DNA of 64,000 bases from positions 144,113-208,112 of the forward strand of contig NZ_VXCA01000011.1 of assembly GCF_011369485.1 (NCBI RefSeq). Reading direction: 5' to 3'. Made by a program: the position numbers and the translations under genes. How positions within the stretch are numbered: position 1 is the stretch's first letter; each line of letters starts with the position of its first letter. Positions 1 to 8,103 of the stretch are shown here, piece after piece. The DNA comes from Pseudomonas atagonensis. GTDB taxonomy: Bacteria; Pseudomonadota; Gammaproteobacteria; Pseudomonadales; Pseudomonadaceae. The notes beneath the pieces are model-generated. The model had not been told where the DNA came from, did no database searches, and worked only from the letters and a program-made list of their open reading frames with translations.

Positions 1-706
1 CTTCCATCAGCAACTGGTTGGTGTTGGCGGTGCCGTAGAACGTGCAAGTGCCCGGGCTGTGGTAGGACTTCATTTCCGATTCGAGCAGCTCTTCGCGGGT
101 CGCCTTGCCTTCGGCGTACTTCTGCCGCACGTCGGCTTTTTCCTTGTTGGAAATCCCCGAGACCATCGGCCCGCCCGGCACGAAGATCGTCGGCAGGTGA
201 CCGAAACGCAGCGAGCCCATCATCAGGCCCGGGACGATCTTGTCGCAGATGCCGAGCATCAGCGCACCGTCGAACATGTTGTGCGACAGCGCCACCGCTG
301 TGGACATGGCGATCACTTCGCGACTCGGCAGGCTCAGTTCCATGCCCGGTTCGCCTTGAGTCACGCCGTCGCACATCGCCGGCGTACCGCCGGCAAACTG
401 GCCGACCGAACCGATTTCGCGCAGGGCGTTTTTGATCTGTTCAGGAAAGACTTCGTACGGCTGGTGCGCCGAGAGCATGTCGTTATAAGACGAAACAATC
501 GCGATGTTCGCCGAGTTCATCATCCGCAGGCTGTGCTTGTCTTCGCTGCCGCACCCGGCCACACCGTGGGCGAAGTTGGCGCATTGCAGCTTGCCGCGCA
601 TCGGCCCGTCAGTTGCAGCGCCGCGAATCAGCGCAAGGTAAGCCTGACGCGTGGCGCGGCTGCGGGCGATAAGCCGTTCGGTGACCTCAAGAACGCGGGG
701 ATGCAT
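1..706 (-). CDS. edd: Phosphogluconate dehydratase, N-terminal part (window edge)
   Basis: Dehydrates 6-phosphogluconate to KDPG, the first dedicated step of the Entner-Doudoroff pathway. It is a cytoplasmic Fe-S enzyme of the IlvD/Edd family. The reverse strand reads from ATG at 706 for 235 codons with no stop and runs off the left edge, so only about the first 40% of the roughly 608-residue protein is present. The start [12 protein letters not shown] and the stretches [14 protein letters not shown] and [12 protein letters not shown] are typical of Edd. It is divergent from gap across a 220-base region with two HexR-like boxes, as in P. putida. The family call is firm. Confidence 0.95.
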   Translation of the reverse strand, partial: MHPRVLEVTERLIARSRATRQAYLALIRGAATDGPMRGKLQCANFAHGVAGCGSEDKHSLRMMNSANIAIVSSYNDMLSAHQPYEVFPEQIKNALREIGSVGQFAGGTPAMCDGVTQGEPGMELSLPSREVIAMSTAVALSHNMFDGALMLGICDKIVPGLMMGSLRFGHLPTIFVPGGPMVSGISNKEKADVRQKYAEGKATREELLESEMKSYHSPGTCTFYGTANTNQLLME

Positions 707-826
707 GTGTAGAACTCCAGGCTAACGGATGTGGCGACCTGATTGTCTATGCTGATCAAACACCGTTGTTGTTGGAATGACAGACGGTTTTTTTGACCAT
801 TCGGACCAGTTGATTCAGGTCACTCG

Positions 827-841
827 TTGTAGATAAAACAA
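827..841. promoter_or_regulatory. HexR box 1 in the edd-gap intergenic region
   Basis: The sequence TTGT-N7-ACAA matches the TTGT-N7/8-ACAA operator known for HexR, the KDPG-responsive repressor of zwf, edd and gap-1 in Pseudomonas. It lies between the divergent edd and gap genes, 86 bases before the gap start codon. The match is seen; HexR binding is inferred. Confidence 0.75.
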
Positions 842-888
842 AATATTGCCACTAAAAAGGCTTGTTTTCTATTTTTATGCGAATAATC

Positions 889-903
889 TTGTAATTCCAA
901 CAA
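889..903. promoter_or_regulatory. HexR box 2, overlapped by a Crc/Hfq-like CA motif
   Basis: A second TTGT-N7-ACAA element ends 23 bases before the gap start. Its right half overlaps AACAACAA (899-906), which fits the AANAANAA catabolite-activity motif bound by Hfq/Crc on mRNA. The position suits repression of gap, and the RNA copy could add translational control if the transcript begins upstream of it. Both roles are inferred from motif matches. Confidence 0.65.
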
Positions 904-926
904 CAAAACGACGGCGGCGCTGTTCC

Positions 927-1928
927 ATGACTCTTCGAATCGCAATCAATGGTTTTGGCCGCATCGGCCGTAATGTCCTGCGCGCACTGTATACCCAAGG
1001 CTACCGTCAGGATTTGCAGATCGTCGCCATCAACGATCTGGGCGACAGCTCCATCAATGCTCACCTGCTGAAATATGACACTGTTCACGGCACGTTCGAT
1101 GCCGAAGTGGCGCATGACAACGAAAGCCTGACGGTCAATGGTGACCGCATTGCGGTCAGCGCCATTCGCAACCCGGCCGATCTGCCATGGGCCGCAGAAA
1201 AAATCGATGTCGTGTTCGAATGCACCGGTCTGTTCACCGACCGCGCCAAAGCGGCCGCGCATATTACTGCCGGTGCACGCAAAGTCATCATCTCGGCCCC
1301 GGCCAAGGGCGCCGACGCCACCGTCGTTTATGGCGTAAACCACGACATTCTGCGCCAGTCGCACCAGATCATCTCCAACGCGTCGTGCACCACCAACTGC
1401 CTGGCGCCGGTTGCGCAGGTGCTGCACCGCGAACTGGGGATCGAAAGCGGTCTGATGACCACCATTCACGCCTACACCAACGACCAGAACCTGACCGACG
1501 TCTACCACACCGACCCGTACCGCGCCCGCTCCGCCACCCAGAACATGATCCCGAGCAAGACCGGCGCCGCTGAAGCGGTAGGCCTGGTGCTGCCGGAACT
1601 GGCCGGCAAACTGACTGGTATGGCCGTGCGCGTACCGGTGATCAATGTGTCGCTGGTGGACTTGACCGTACAGCTGAAAAAAGAAGCCAGCGCCGAAGAA
1701 GTCAACGCGCTGATGAAAGCCGCGAGCCAGCACTCGAAGATTCTCGGTTTCAACACCCTGCCGCTGGTGTCCAGCGACTTCAACCACAACCCGCTGTCGT
1801 CGATCTTCGACGCCAACCACACCAAATCCAGCGGCAAATTGCTGAAGGTATTGGCCTGGTACGACAACGAGTGGGGCTTCTCCAACCGCATGCTGGATAA
1901 CTGCCTGGCGTTGTGCAACGCCGAATAA
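927..1928 (+). CDS. gap: Glyceraldehyde-3-phosphate dehydrogenase, type I
   Basis: Oxidises glyceraldehyde 3-phosphate with NAD and phosphate to 1,3-bisphosphoglycerate, here serving the Entner-Doudoroff and lower glycolytic route. It has 333 residues. The Rossmann motif GFGRIGR is at residues 9-15 and the catalytic cysteine in SNASCTTNC is Cys154. The ATG at 927 gives the standard family N-terminus [14 protein letters not shown]; the longer in-frame reading from 846 adds 27 unrelated residues. No strong Shine-Dalgarno sequence is visible. Pairing with edd and two HexR boxes marks it as the glucose-inducible gap-1 gene. Confidence 0.95.
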   Translation: MTLRIAINGFGRIGRNVLRALYTQGYRQDLQIVAINDLGDSSINAHLLKYDTVHGTFDAEVAHDNESLTVNGDRIAVSAIRNPADLPWAAEKIDVVFECTGLFTDRAKAAAHITAGARKVIISAPAKGADATVVYGVNHDILRQSHQIISNASCTTNCLAPVAQVLHRELGIESGLMTTIHAYTNDQNLTDVYHTDPYRARSATQNMIPSKTGAAEAVGLVLPELAGKLTGMAVRVPVINVSLVDLTVQLKKEASAEEVNALMKAASQHSKILGFNTLPLVSSDFNHNPLSSIFDANHTKSSGKLLKVLAWYDNEWGFSNRMLDNCLALCNAE

Positions 1929-1940
1929 ACAGACTACCCC

Positions 1941-2032
1941 CTGTGGGAGAGGGCTTGCTCGCGAATGCGGTGGGTCAGTCGACATATTTATTGCCTGACA
2001 CGACGCTTTCGCGAGCAAGCCCGCTCCCACAG
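1941..2032. repeat. Paired REP palindrome (REPIN-like) after gap
   Basis: Two inverted copies of the fluorescens-group extragenic palindrome flank a variable centre of about 40 bases. The left arm begins CTGTGGGAGAGGGCTTGCTC and the right arm ends GAGCAAGCCCGCTCCCACAG. The same arms recur at six other places in this window. No open frame lies inside. Confidence 0.85.
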
Positions 2033-2075
2033 GTTTTTGATTTCAATCTGAAATCAACACTTGACCATCCGGGCG

Positions 2076-2094
2076 GATGATAAGCATTATCATT
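2076..2094. promoter_or_regulatory. Fur box upstream of the ECF sigma gene
   Basis: GATGATAAGCATTATCATT is an imperfect 19-base palindrome (ATGATAA/TTATCAT arms) close to the Fur consensus, 26 bases before the sigma-factor GTG. It would make the whole surface-signalling system iron-repressed, as is normal for this class. Binding is inferred. Confidence 0.75.
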
Positions 2095-2119
2095 CGCTCG
2101 AAATGGATCAGGTCCTCCC

Positions 2120-2638
2120 GTGAGTCAATCGCGCTTCAACCATGTCTTCCTCACCCAGCGCACTTCATTGCTGCGCACGCTGGAACGAATGGTCAACAAC
2201 CACAGCACCGCTGAAGACCTGTTGCAGGAGACCTATCTGCGCGTCACGCGGGCGCTGAGCGAACGGGCCATCGATCACCTGGAACCCTTTGTCTTTCAGA
2301 CCGCGCGCAATCTGGCGCTGGATCATCTGCGTGCGCGCAAGATCCATTCGCGCACCATGGTCGACGACGTGCCGCAGGATGTCGTGCACAGCGTCGCCGC
2401 CCCCGCCAGCAGCGCCGAAGACGCTGCCCACGCCGAACAAATGCTGGAGCGCTTGAACGTGAGCCTCAGTGAACTCAGCCCGCGTCAGCAACAGATTTTC
2501 ATCCTCAGCCGCCTGCACGGGCACAGCTACCAGGAAATCGCCGACGAGCTGAACGTGTCCCTCAGTACCGTGCAGAAAGAACTCAAGCTGATTATGTCGA
2601 TCTGCATCGGTGTCGCCGAACGCCTGAATGGCGACTGA
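2120..2638 (+). CDS. hxuI: ECF sigma factor of a haem cell-surface signalling system (HxuI/FecI type)
   Basis: Redirects RNA polymerase to a TonB-receptor promoter when the cognate receptor is occupied. It has 172 residues. Region 2 includes AEDLLQETYLRV near residue 31, and region 4 includes LSPRQQQIFILSRLHGHSYQ followed by a helix-turn-helix that ends STVQKEL. It starts at GTG 2120 just after a Fur box. A FecR-type anti-sigma gene and a haem-type receptor follow, the order sigma-regulator-receptor seen in P. aeruginosa hxuIRA and in P. putida beside gap/edd. The symbol rests on this context; other FecI-like names are possible. Confidence 0.85.
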   Translation: MSQSRFNHVFLTQRTSLLRTLERMVNNHSTAEDLLQETYLRVTRALSERAIDHLEPFVFQTARNLALDHLRARKIHSRTMVDDVPQDVVHSVAAPASSAEDAAHAEQMLERLNVSLSELSPRQQQIFILSRLHGHSYQEIADELNVSLSTVQKELKLIMSICIGVAERLNGD

Positions 2639-2762
2639 AGCTGTAGGGCTTTTCTGTAAGTGACAGGATCGACTGCACGGATCATCGGGCTTTGCTACCC
2701 TTGCCCGACTTTTACGCTTCACTAAAAAAACAGCCGTGCACAGACACTGCCGAGGAAACACC

Positions 2763-3728
2763 GTGACGGACACCCACCGCTCGCCTTCGCCGGAATCGGC
2801 GCAGGACGCTGCAAACGCAATGGACCAGGCACTCGACTGGCTCATCGTGCTCGGCAGCCCGGACGAGGAGCAGACCCGGCAGTTTCATGCCTGGCTGGCG
2901 GCCGATCCTTTGAATGCCCAGGCGTTCGCCAAGGCGCAAGCGATCTGGGACGGCCCGCAAGTGGTGCAGTGTGCGCAAAGCCTGGCCGCGGCACCTGCGA
3001 AAGTGACTGTCCTCTCCCGTTTGCGCCCGCACTGGAAACCGCTGGCTACCGCCGCCGTGCTGATCCTCGGCCTGTTCAGTTTCAGCAACCTGCCGATGCG
3101 CATTCAGGCCGATCACCTGACTGTGGTCGGCGAGCGCCAGCGCCTGCAGCTGGAGGACGGTTCGAAAGTCCTGCTCAATACCAATTCCGCCTTCTCCAGC
3201 ACGATCAACGATCAACAGCGCGTCGCACGCCTGTATCAGGGCGAAGCGTTTTTCGAGATTGCCGGCAATCGCACTCAACCGCTGGAAATCGACGCCGGCC
3301 CGGTCAAGGCCAGCGTGCGCGACACCGCGTTCGCCGTGCGTTATCTGGACGGCGTGGCGCAGGTCAACGTGCAGCGTGGCGATGTCGATTTGCGTGCCAC
3401 GCACAACGATGCCCGGGTGCGCCTGAGCGCAGGCGAGAGCATCCGCATCGGCCCGAATGGTTTCGACCGTCCGGCCAGACTCGACGCGAACACGGAACTT
3501 GCCTGGGTACAGGGCCGACTGGTGTTCGAAAACTGCCCGTTGAATCAAGTGCTGGCCGAACTGCGCCGCTACTATCCGGGCTGGATCATCAACACCAACG
3601 AACAGTTGGCCGATGTCGCCGTAACCGGAAACTACCGCCTCGATCAGCCGCTCGACGTGGTGCGCTCCCTCGCTCACATCACCTCGGCGCGCCTGCAGGA
3701 ATTCCCCGCGCTGGTGATTTTGAACTAA
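2763..3728 (+). CDS. hxuR: FecR-type anti-sigma regulator (HxuR-like)
   Basis: An inner-membrane regulator that holds the sigma factor in check and receives the signal from the receptor's periplasmic N-terminus. From GTG 2763 it has 321 residues. Residues 20-62 are the cytoplasmic DUF4880-type sigma-binding region (ALDWLIVLGSPDEEQTRQFHAW). A single membrane segment lies at 93-110 and the periplasmic FecR domain follows. The GTG at 2763 is preferred because GAGGAAA lies just upstream; an earlier in-frame GTG at 2736 has no such site. It sits 124 bases after the sigma gene and 122 before the receptor. Confidence 0.85.
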   Translation: MTDTHRSPSPESAQDAANAMDQALDWLIVLGSPDEEQTRQFHAWLAADPLNAQAFAKAQAIWDGPQVVQCAQSLAAAPAKVTVLSRLRPHWKPLATAAVLILGLFSFSNLPMRIQADHLTVVGERQRLQLEDGSKVLLNTNSAFSSTINDQQRVARLYQGEAFFEIAGNRTQPLEIDAGPVKASVRDTAFAVRYLDGVAQVNVQRGDVDLRATHNDARVRLSAGESIRIGPNGFDRPARLDANTELAWVQGRLVFENCPLNQVLAELRRYYPGWIINTNEQLADVAVTGNYRLDQPLDVVRSLAHITSARLQEFPALVILN

Positions 3729-3775
3729 ATGAGAATTATTTTTACTCGATAGCCAAGGTCAGTACGTCTCGTTAT
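3729..3775 (+). promoter_or_regulatory. Putative receptor promoter: Fur-like core plus ECF-type element
   Basis: ATGAGAATTATT (3729-3740) matches 10 of 12 positions of a Fur-box core. TTTTTAC (3739-3745) and CGTCTCGTTAT (3765-3775) follow, 19 bases apart. The same two blocks with the same spacing stand before the haem oxygenase gene at 6483-6519. CGTC is a common ECF -10 core. The spacing is longer than the usual ECF spacer, so the exact -35 is uncertain. Confidence 0.5.
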
Positions 3776-3850
3776 AGCCAATGCAATTGATTCGCAACAC
3801 GCCGAATCAATCAGCACCTATAAAGATTCGTGCGACACGGAGCGCTATCG

Positions 3851-6436
3851 ATGTCCTCTCGCCTTACCCGCCAGACCTCTTCCCCTTCACGCGTATTGTC
3901 GTTGCTGACCGCCGCCATCCTGATGGCCGGCACCGCACCGCTGATGGCTGCCACCGAGCAGCCGGCGCGCAACATGGGTGATTACTCGTTCGCCATCGGC
4001 CAGCAACCGCTGGTGTCGGCCCTCAACGCCTTCACTGCCGTGACGGGCTGGCAGGTCGGTTTGCCGGCAGAACTGGGTCAAGGCGTATCGTCGCCGGGCG
4101 TGCGCGGCTCGTTGCCACCGGAAAAAGCCCTTGAGCGCCTGTTGGTGGGGACCAACCTGAGCTTCCGCAAACTGAGCAACAACAATGTCGTGCTGGAAAA
4201 ACGCAGCAGCGGCGGCGCGCTGAATCTGGATCAGGTGACCATCAGCGCCACCCGTCAGGAACAGTCGGTCAACAGCGTACCGGCCACTGTCACCGTGCAA
4301 ACCCGTGAGGATCTGGATCGCAACAACGTCAACACCATCAAGGATCTGGTGCGTTATGAACCTGGCGTAACCGTCGGCGGCGCCGGCACACGTGGCGGCA
4401 TCAGCGGCTACAACATCCGTGGTATCGATGGCGACCGCATCCTCACTCAGGTCGACGGCGTCGAAGTGCCAGACGGTTTCTTCAATGGCCCTTACGCGAA
4501 AACCCAGCGCAATTACGTTGACCCGGAAATCGTCAAACGCGTGGAAATCCTCCGTGGCCCGGCCTCGGTGCTGTACGGCAGCAACGCCATTGGCGGCGCT
4601 GTCAGTTACTACACCCTTGATGCCGACGACATCATCAAACCGGGCAAAGACGTCGGCGCGCGCCTGAAAACCGGTTACAGCTCGGCCGATGACAGCTGGC
4701 TGAAATCCGCCACTGTCGCCGGCCGCGCCGACCAGTTCGACGGTTTGCTGCACTACAGCCAGCGCGACGGTCACGAAACCGATTCCTACGGCAGCAACAA
4801 CGGCATCGGTCTCGAGCGCACCGCCGCCAACCCGGAAGACGTTCGGGCGACCAGCGTACTGGCCAAGATCGGCTGGAACTACAACGAAGATTCGCGCCTG
4901 GGCCTGACCTACGAAAAGTACAAGGATGATCGCGACACCGATCAGAAAAGCGCCTACGGCGGCCCGTACTTCAACGGCGCGCCAACCATCCCGAACAGCG
5001 TGCTGCCGGGCGGCATGTACCAGTGGCGCACCGGTAACGACACCATCACCCGTGAGCGTTTCGGACTCGAGCACCGCTTCGCCCTCGACAGTCTGCTGGT
5101 CGACAACGTGAAGTGGAGCCTCAACCACCAGATCGCCAAGACCGACCAGAGCACCGAAGAGTATTACTACCCGATGACCCGTAAAGTGCTGCGCACCCGC
5201 GACACGATTTATGAGGAAAAGCAGTGGGTGTTCGACGCGCAGCTGGACAAGGCGTTCGCCATCGGCGACACCGATCATGTCCTGACCTACGGCACCACGA
5301 TCAAGCAGCAAAAAGTCACCGGCTCGCGCAGCGGCGACGGCAAGTGTCTGGCCGTCGGTCGCGGCTGCACCGCCATTGGTGCGACCAGCACCGCTGACGT
5401 ATTGGCCAAGGCCACCGACTTCCCGGATCCGACCATCAACACGTACAGCCTGTTCGCCCAGGATCAGATCACCTGGAACAACTGGACCTTCCTGCCGGGC
5501 CTGCGCTACGACTACACCCAGCTCAAGCCGCACATCACTCAGGAATTCCTCAATACCGTGGCCGCCGACGGCAAAGGCACGGTCAGCGACGAGAACAAGA
5601 CCTGGCACAAAGTCTCGCCCAAATTCGGCCTGACCTACGCCCTGACCGAAAACTACACTTGGTATGGTCAGTACGCAGAGGGCTTCCGCACCCCGACGGC
5701 GAAAGCCCTGTACGGTCGCTTCGAGAACAACACCACCGGTTACAGCGTGGCGCCGAACCCGGATCTGGAACCGGAAAAAAGCAAAAGCTATGAAACCGGT
5801 CTGCGCGGCAACTTCGAGCAAGGCTCGTTCGATGTGGCGGTGTTCTACAACAAGTACCGCGACTTCATTAACGAAGACGCGGTCACGCCCGGCTATAGCG
5901 AGCTGACTTTCCAGTCGAGCAACATCAAACACGCCACCATCAAGGGGGCGGAAGTCAAAGGTCGCCTGAATCTGGATTCGTTCGGCGCGCCGCAAGGCCT
6001 GTACACCCAGGGTTCGATTGCTTACGCCTATGGCCGCAACAACGATAATGGCGAGCCGATCAACAGCGTCAACCCGCTGACCGGCGTGTTCGGTCTGGGT
6101 TACGACCAGGACAACTACGGCGGCCTGCTGAGCTGGACCCTGGTGAAGAAAAAGGATCGCGTCGACGACAGCAACTTCAAGTCGCCGGACGGCGTCAGCA
6201 GCCAGTTCAAGACCCCCGGCTTCGGCATTCTCGATCTGGCCGGGTACTACAAAGTCACCGACGACGTCACCGTCAGCGGCGGCATTTACAACCTGACCGA
6301 CAAGAAATACTGGCTGTGGGATGACGTACGCGGCTACGACAGCGTCGGCGAAGCGTCGGTTACGCAACCGGCCAACCTTGATCGCCTGACTCAGCCGGGT
6401 CGCAACTTCGCGATCAATCTGATCTGGGACATCTGA
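3851..6436 (+). CDS. hxuA: TonB-dependent haem receptor with signalling domain (HxuA-like)
   Basis: An outer-membrane gated barrel for haem or haemoprotein uptake that also signals through the FecR-type regulator. It has 861 residues. A signal peptide ends near residue 33 (GTAPLMA). The STN signalling domain spans about 45-100. A TonB-box-like LDQVTISAT is followed by the plug (VEILRGPASVLYGSNAIGGAV) and barrel. A FRAP-like FRTPT and an NPNL-like NPDLEPEKS mark the haem-receptor family, but no histidine lies between them, unlike many haemoglobin receptors. A terminator follows immediately. The ligand is inferred from family and from the adjacent haem oxygenase. Confidence 0.85.
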   Translation: MSSRLTRQTSSPSRVLSLLTAAILMAGTAPLMAATEQPARNMGDYSFAIGQQPLVSALNAFTAVTGWQVGLPAELGQGVSSPGVRGSLPPEKALERLLVGTNLSFRKLSNNNVVLEKRSSGGALNLDQVTISATRQEQSVNSVPATVTVQTREDLDRNNVNTIKDLVRYEPGVTVGGAGTRGGISGYNIRGIDGDRILTQVDGVEVPDGFFNGPYAKTQRNYVDPEIVKRVEILRGPASVLYGSNAIGGAVSYYTLDADDIIKPGKDVGARLKTGYSSADDSWLKSATVAGRADQFDGLLHYSQRDGHETDSYGSNNGIGLERTAANPEDVRATSVLAKIGWNYNEDSRLGLTYEKYKDDRDTDQKSAYGGPYFNGAPTIPNSVLPGGMYQWRTGNDTITRERFGLEHRFALDSLLVDNVKWSLNHQIAKTDQSTEEYYYPMTRKVLRTRDTIYEEKQWVFDAQLDKAFAIGDTDHVLTYGTTIKQQKVTGSRSGDGKCLAVGRGCTAIGATSTADVLAKATDFPDPTINTYSLFAQDQITWNNWTFLPGLRYDYTQLKPHITQEFLNTVAADGKGTVSDENKTWHKVSPKFGLTYALTENYTWYGQYAEGFRTPTAKALYGRFENNTTGYSVAPNPDLEPEKSKSYETGLRGNFEQGSFDVAVFYNKYRDFINEDAVTPGYSELTFQSSNIKHATIKGAEVKGRLNLDSFGAPQGLYTQGSIAYAYGRNNDNGEPINSVNPLTGVFGLGYDQDNYGGLLSWTLVKKKDRVDDSNFKSPDGVSSQFKTPGFGILDLAGYYKVTDDVTVSGGIYNLTDKKYWLWDDVRGYDSVGEASVTQPANLDRLTQPGRNFAINLIWDI

Positions 6437-6443
6437 TCCGATG

Positions 6444-6487
6444 AACCTCACTGCGCGTGTTCAGGCACCGCACAGTGAGGTTTTTTT
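6444..6487 (+). terminator. Rho-independent terminator after the haem receptor gene
   Basis: Arms AACCTCACTG and CAGTGAGGTT form a 10-bp stem around a 19-base loop and run into seven T. It separates the receptor transcript from the haem oxygenase gene, so the latter should have its own promoter. Confidence 0.85.
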
Positions 6488-6519
6488 ACGCTTGGACGTC
6501 TTCTTGTTCGTCTCGTTAT
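6483..6519 (+). promoter_or_regulatory. Putative ECF-type promoter of haem oxygenase
   Basis: TTTTTAC-N19-CGTCTCGTTAT repeats, base for base in both blocks and in spacing, the element before the haem receptor (3739-3775). The first block overlaps the T-run of the terminator, so that part could be coincidence; the 11-base second block is unlikely to be. This suggests haem oxygenase belongs to the sigma factor's regulon. Confidence 0.5.
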
Positions 6520-6547
6520 CAAGCGCCTCTTTTATCAAGGACAAGTC

Positions 6548-7144
6548 ATGACCACTTCGGAAAAATCCCTGCGTTCACAACGCTTGAACCAGATCACCCA
6601 TGAGCCGCACACCAAACTCGACGCACTGGTGAAGGCTCATGCGCCCTTCGAGACCCGCGCCAACTTTGCCCGTTTCGTCGTCGCGCAATACCTGTTCCAG
6701 TCGGAGCTGGTTGAGCTGTACAACGACGCCGAACTGACCGCAATCGTGCCTGACCTGCCGGCGCGTTGCCGCGCTGAGGCGGCCAAGGCTGACCTGGCGG
6801 ATCTGCACACCGAAGTCCCGGCACCAGTGGCCGGTGCGGTGAAAAAACCGAGCAAGGCGCGTGCGCTGGGCTGGATTTTTGTGTCCGAGGGTTCGAAGCT
6901 CGGTGCAGCGTTTCTGATCAAACGCGCCGTGGCGCTGGAACTGAGCGAAACCTTCGGCGCCCGTCATCTGGGCGAACCTGAAGGTGGCCGTGCCGAGGGC
7001 TGGAAAAGCTTCGTGCGCACCCTCGATTCACTACAGTTCAATGCCGAGGAAGAGGCCGAAGTGGAGCAAGGCGCGATTGATGCGTTCAACCGCTTCACCG
7101 TGCTGCTGGAACAGGCTTACGCCACAGAGGCCGAACCGGCCTGA
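6548..7144 (+). CDS. hemO: Biliverdin-producing haem oxygenase (HemO/PigA type)
   Basis: Opens haem to biliverdin, CO and iron in the cytoplasm, so haem taken up can serve as an iron source. It has 198 residues. The proximal haem ligand is His21 in HEPHTKLDALVK, and the distal helix reads WIFVSEGSKLGAAFL (109-123). Residues matching PigA Asn19, Lys34 and Phe117, which turn haem for beta/delta cleavage, are kept as Asn14, Lys29 and Phe111; the Lys132 position is Arg126. A beta/delta product is therefore inferred. ATG 6548 follows AAGGACAAG. It lies 111 bases after the haem receptor, behind a terminator. Confidence 0.92.
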   Translation: MTTSEKSLRSQRLNQITHEPHTKLDALVKAHAPFETRANFARFVVAQYLFQSELVELYNDAELTAIVPDLPARCRAEAAKADLADLHTEVPAPVAGAVKKPSKARALGWIFVSEGSKLGAAFLIKRAVALELSETFGARHLGEPEGGRAEGWKSFVRTLDSLQFNAEEEAEVEQGAIDAFNRFTVLLEQAYATEAEPA

Positions 7145-7167
7145 CTCCCGACACACCGAAATACCCA

Positions 7168-7258
7168 CTGTGGGAGCGGGCTTGCTCGCGAATGCGGCCT
7201 AATATTCAACAGAGATGTTGGCAGACACACCGCCTTCGCGAGCAAGCCCGCTCCCACA
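7168..7258. repeat. Paired REP palindrome after hemO
   Basis: Inverted arms CTGTGGGAGCGGGCTTGCTC and GAGCAAGCCCGCTCCCACA flank a variable centre of about 45 bases. Same family as 1941-2032. Confidence 0.85.
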
Positions 7259-7316
7259 TGGGAACTGCAACAACCTGTAAGATCCCGATCCCGCTTCAGA
7301 AGCCACCGCTGAGCTC

Positions 7317-7706
7317 ATGCCCCAACCCGCCGCCTCGAAACTCGCCCGTCTGCTGTTCGGCCTGCTCGCCTACGTCAGCCTCGGCATTGGCCTGATCGCC
7401 ATCGTCGTGCCCGGCCTGCCGACCACCGAGTTCATTCTCCTCGCCGCTTGGGCCGCCACCCGCAGTTCGCCGCGCCTGAGTGCCTGGCTGGAAAACCATC
7501 GGCTGTTCGGGCCGATCCTGAGCAACTGGCGCAATGGCAAGATCATCGCCCGCAAGGCCAAGGTCAGCGCCACGGTGAGTATGTTGTTGTGCGCAACGCT
7601 GATGCTGGTGATGCTCGATCACGGCTGGCCGATTTATCTGGCAATTGCAGGGATGACGATGGGCAACCTGTGGATCTGGTCGCGCCCGGAAACCCTCTCC
7701 GTCTAA
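7317..7706 (+). CDS. DUF454 (YbaN-family) inner-membrane protein
   Basis: A small membrane protein of unknown function, 129 residues. Two hydrophobic stretches (about 12-32 and 84-115) flank the family signature VPGLPTTEFILLAAWAATRS and the polar stretch LFGPILSNWRNGKIIARKAK. It starts at ATG 7317. It is a lone gene between a REP pair and another repeat, so context says nothing about its role. It is the P. putida-like neighbour of the haem oxygenase gene, which may be positional only. Confidence 0.85.
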   Translation: MPQPAASKLARLLFGLLAYVSLGIGLIAIVVPGLPTTEFILLAAWAATRSSPRLSAWLENHRLFGPILSNWRNGKIIARKAKVSATVSMLLCATLMLVMLDHGWPIYLAIAGMTMGNLWIWSRPETLSV

Positions 7707-7736
7707 TCCACACCGGGTTTCTGTGTGAAGCACTTT

Positions 7737-7870
7737 TGTGGCGATGGGATTTATCCCCGCTGGGCTACGAAGTGGCCCCAAATCCACCAATTGCGACAGG
7801 TCTGACAGACCGCATTCAATGAATTCACGACTGCTTCGCAGCCGAACGGGGATAAATCCCCTCGCCACAG
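7737..7870. repeat. Long inverted extragenic repeat, GGGATTTATCCCC class
   Basis: Ends TGTGGCGATGGGATTTATCC and GGATAAATCCCCTCGCCACA are near-perfect inverted copies; each arm extends inwards through a GCTACGAAG/CTTCGCAGC stretch. It differs in sequence from the REP pairs. The stretch 7707-8103 holds this repeat and the leader of the chemoreceptor gene; I see no gene in it. Confidence 0.75.
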
Positions 7871-8103
7871 ACGTCCCTCCCAAGCCGGGACACACAGTGT
7901 TCATGCAGATGAAACTTCCCTGTAATTAATCCCTTTTTCAGCACTTTTTCCTGCGCAAACGTTTAGCGATAACCGTTCGTCGGCATGCCGCTCATGCGCC
8001 CTCGCCTCACGCCGATGAGCAATGCATGGCGCTGAATGGATTTGGCGAACCGGGTAATTCCAAACCCCGTGGCCACCGGTTTATTCATTCACGAGATCGC
8101 CCC

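Noticed and set aside
852..2030. 392-codon minus-strand frame over gap
   Set aside because: Antisense to gap; it starts inside a REP element.
3887..6451. 854-codon open frame antisense to the haem receptor
   Set aside because: It mirrors the receptor gene in a high-GC sequence; it has no ribosome-binding site and no recognisable domain, while the plus strand is a complete TonB receptor.
8011..8018. GCCGATGA before the first chemoreceptor gene as a sigma28 -10 element
   Set aside because: The -35 region 15 bases upstream (TCAT) does not fit well enough.
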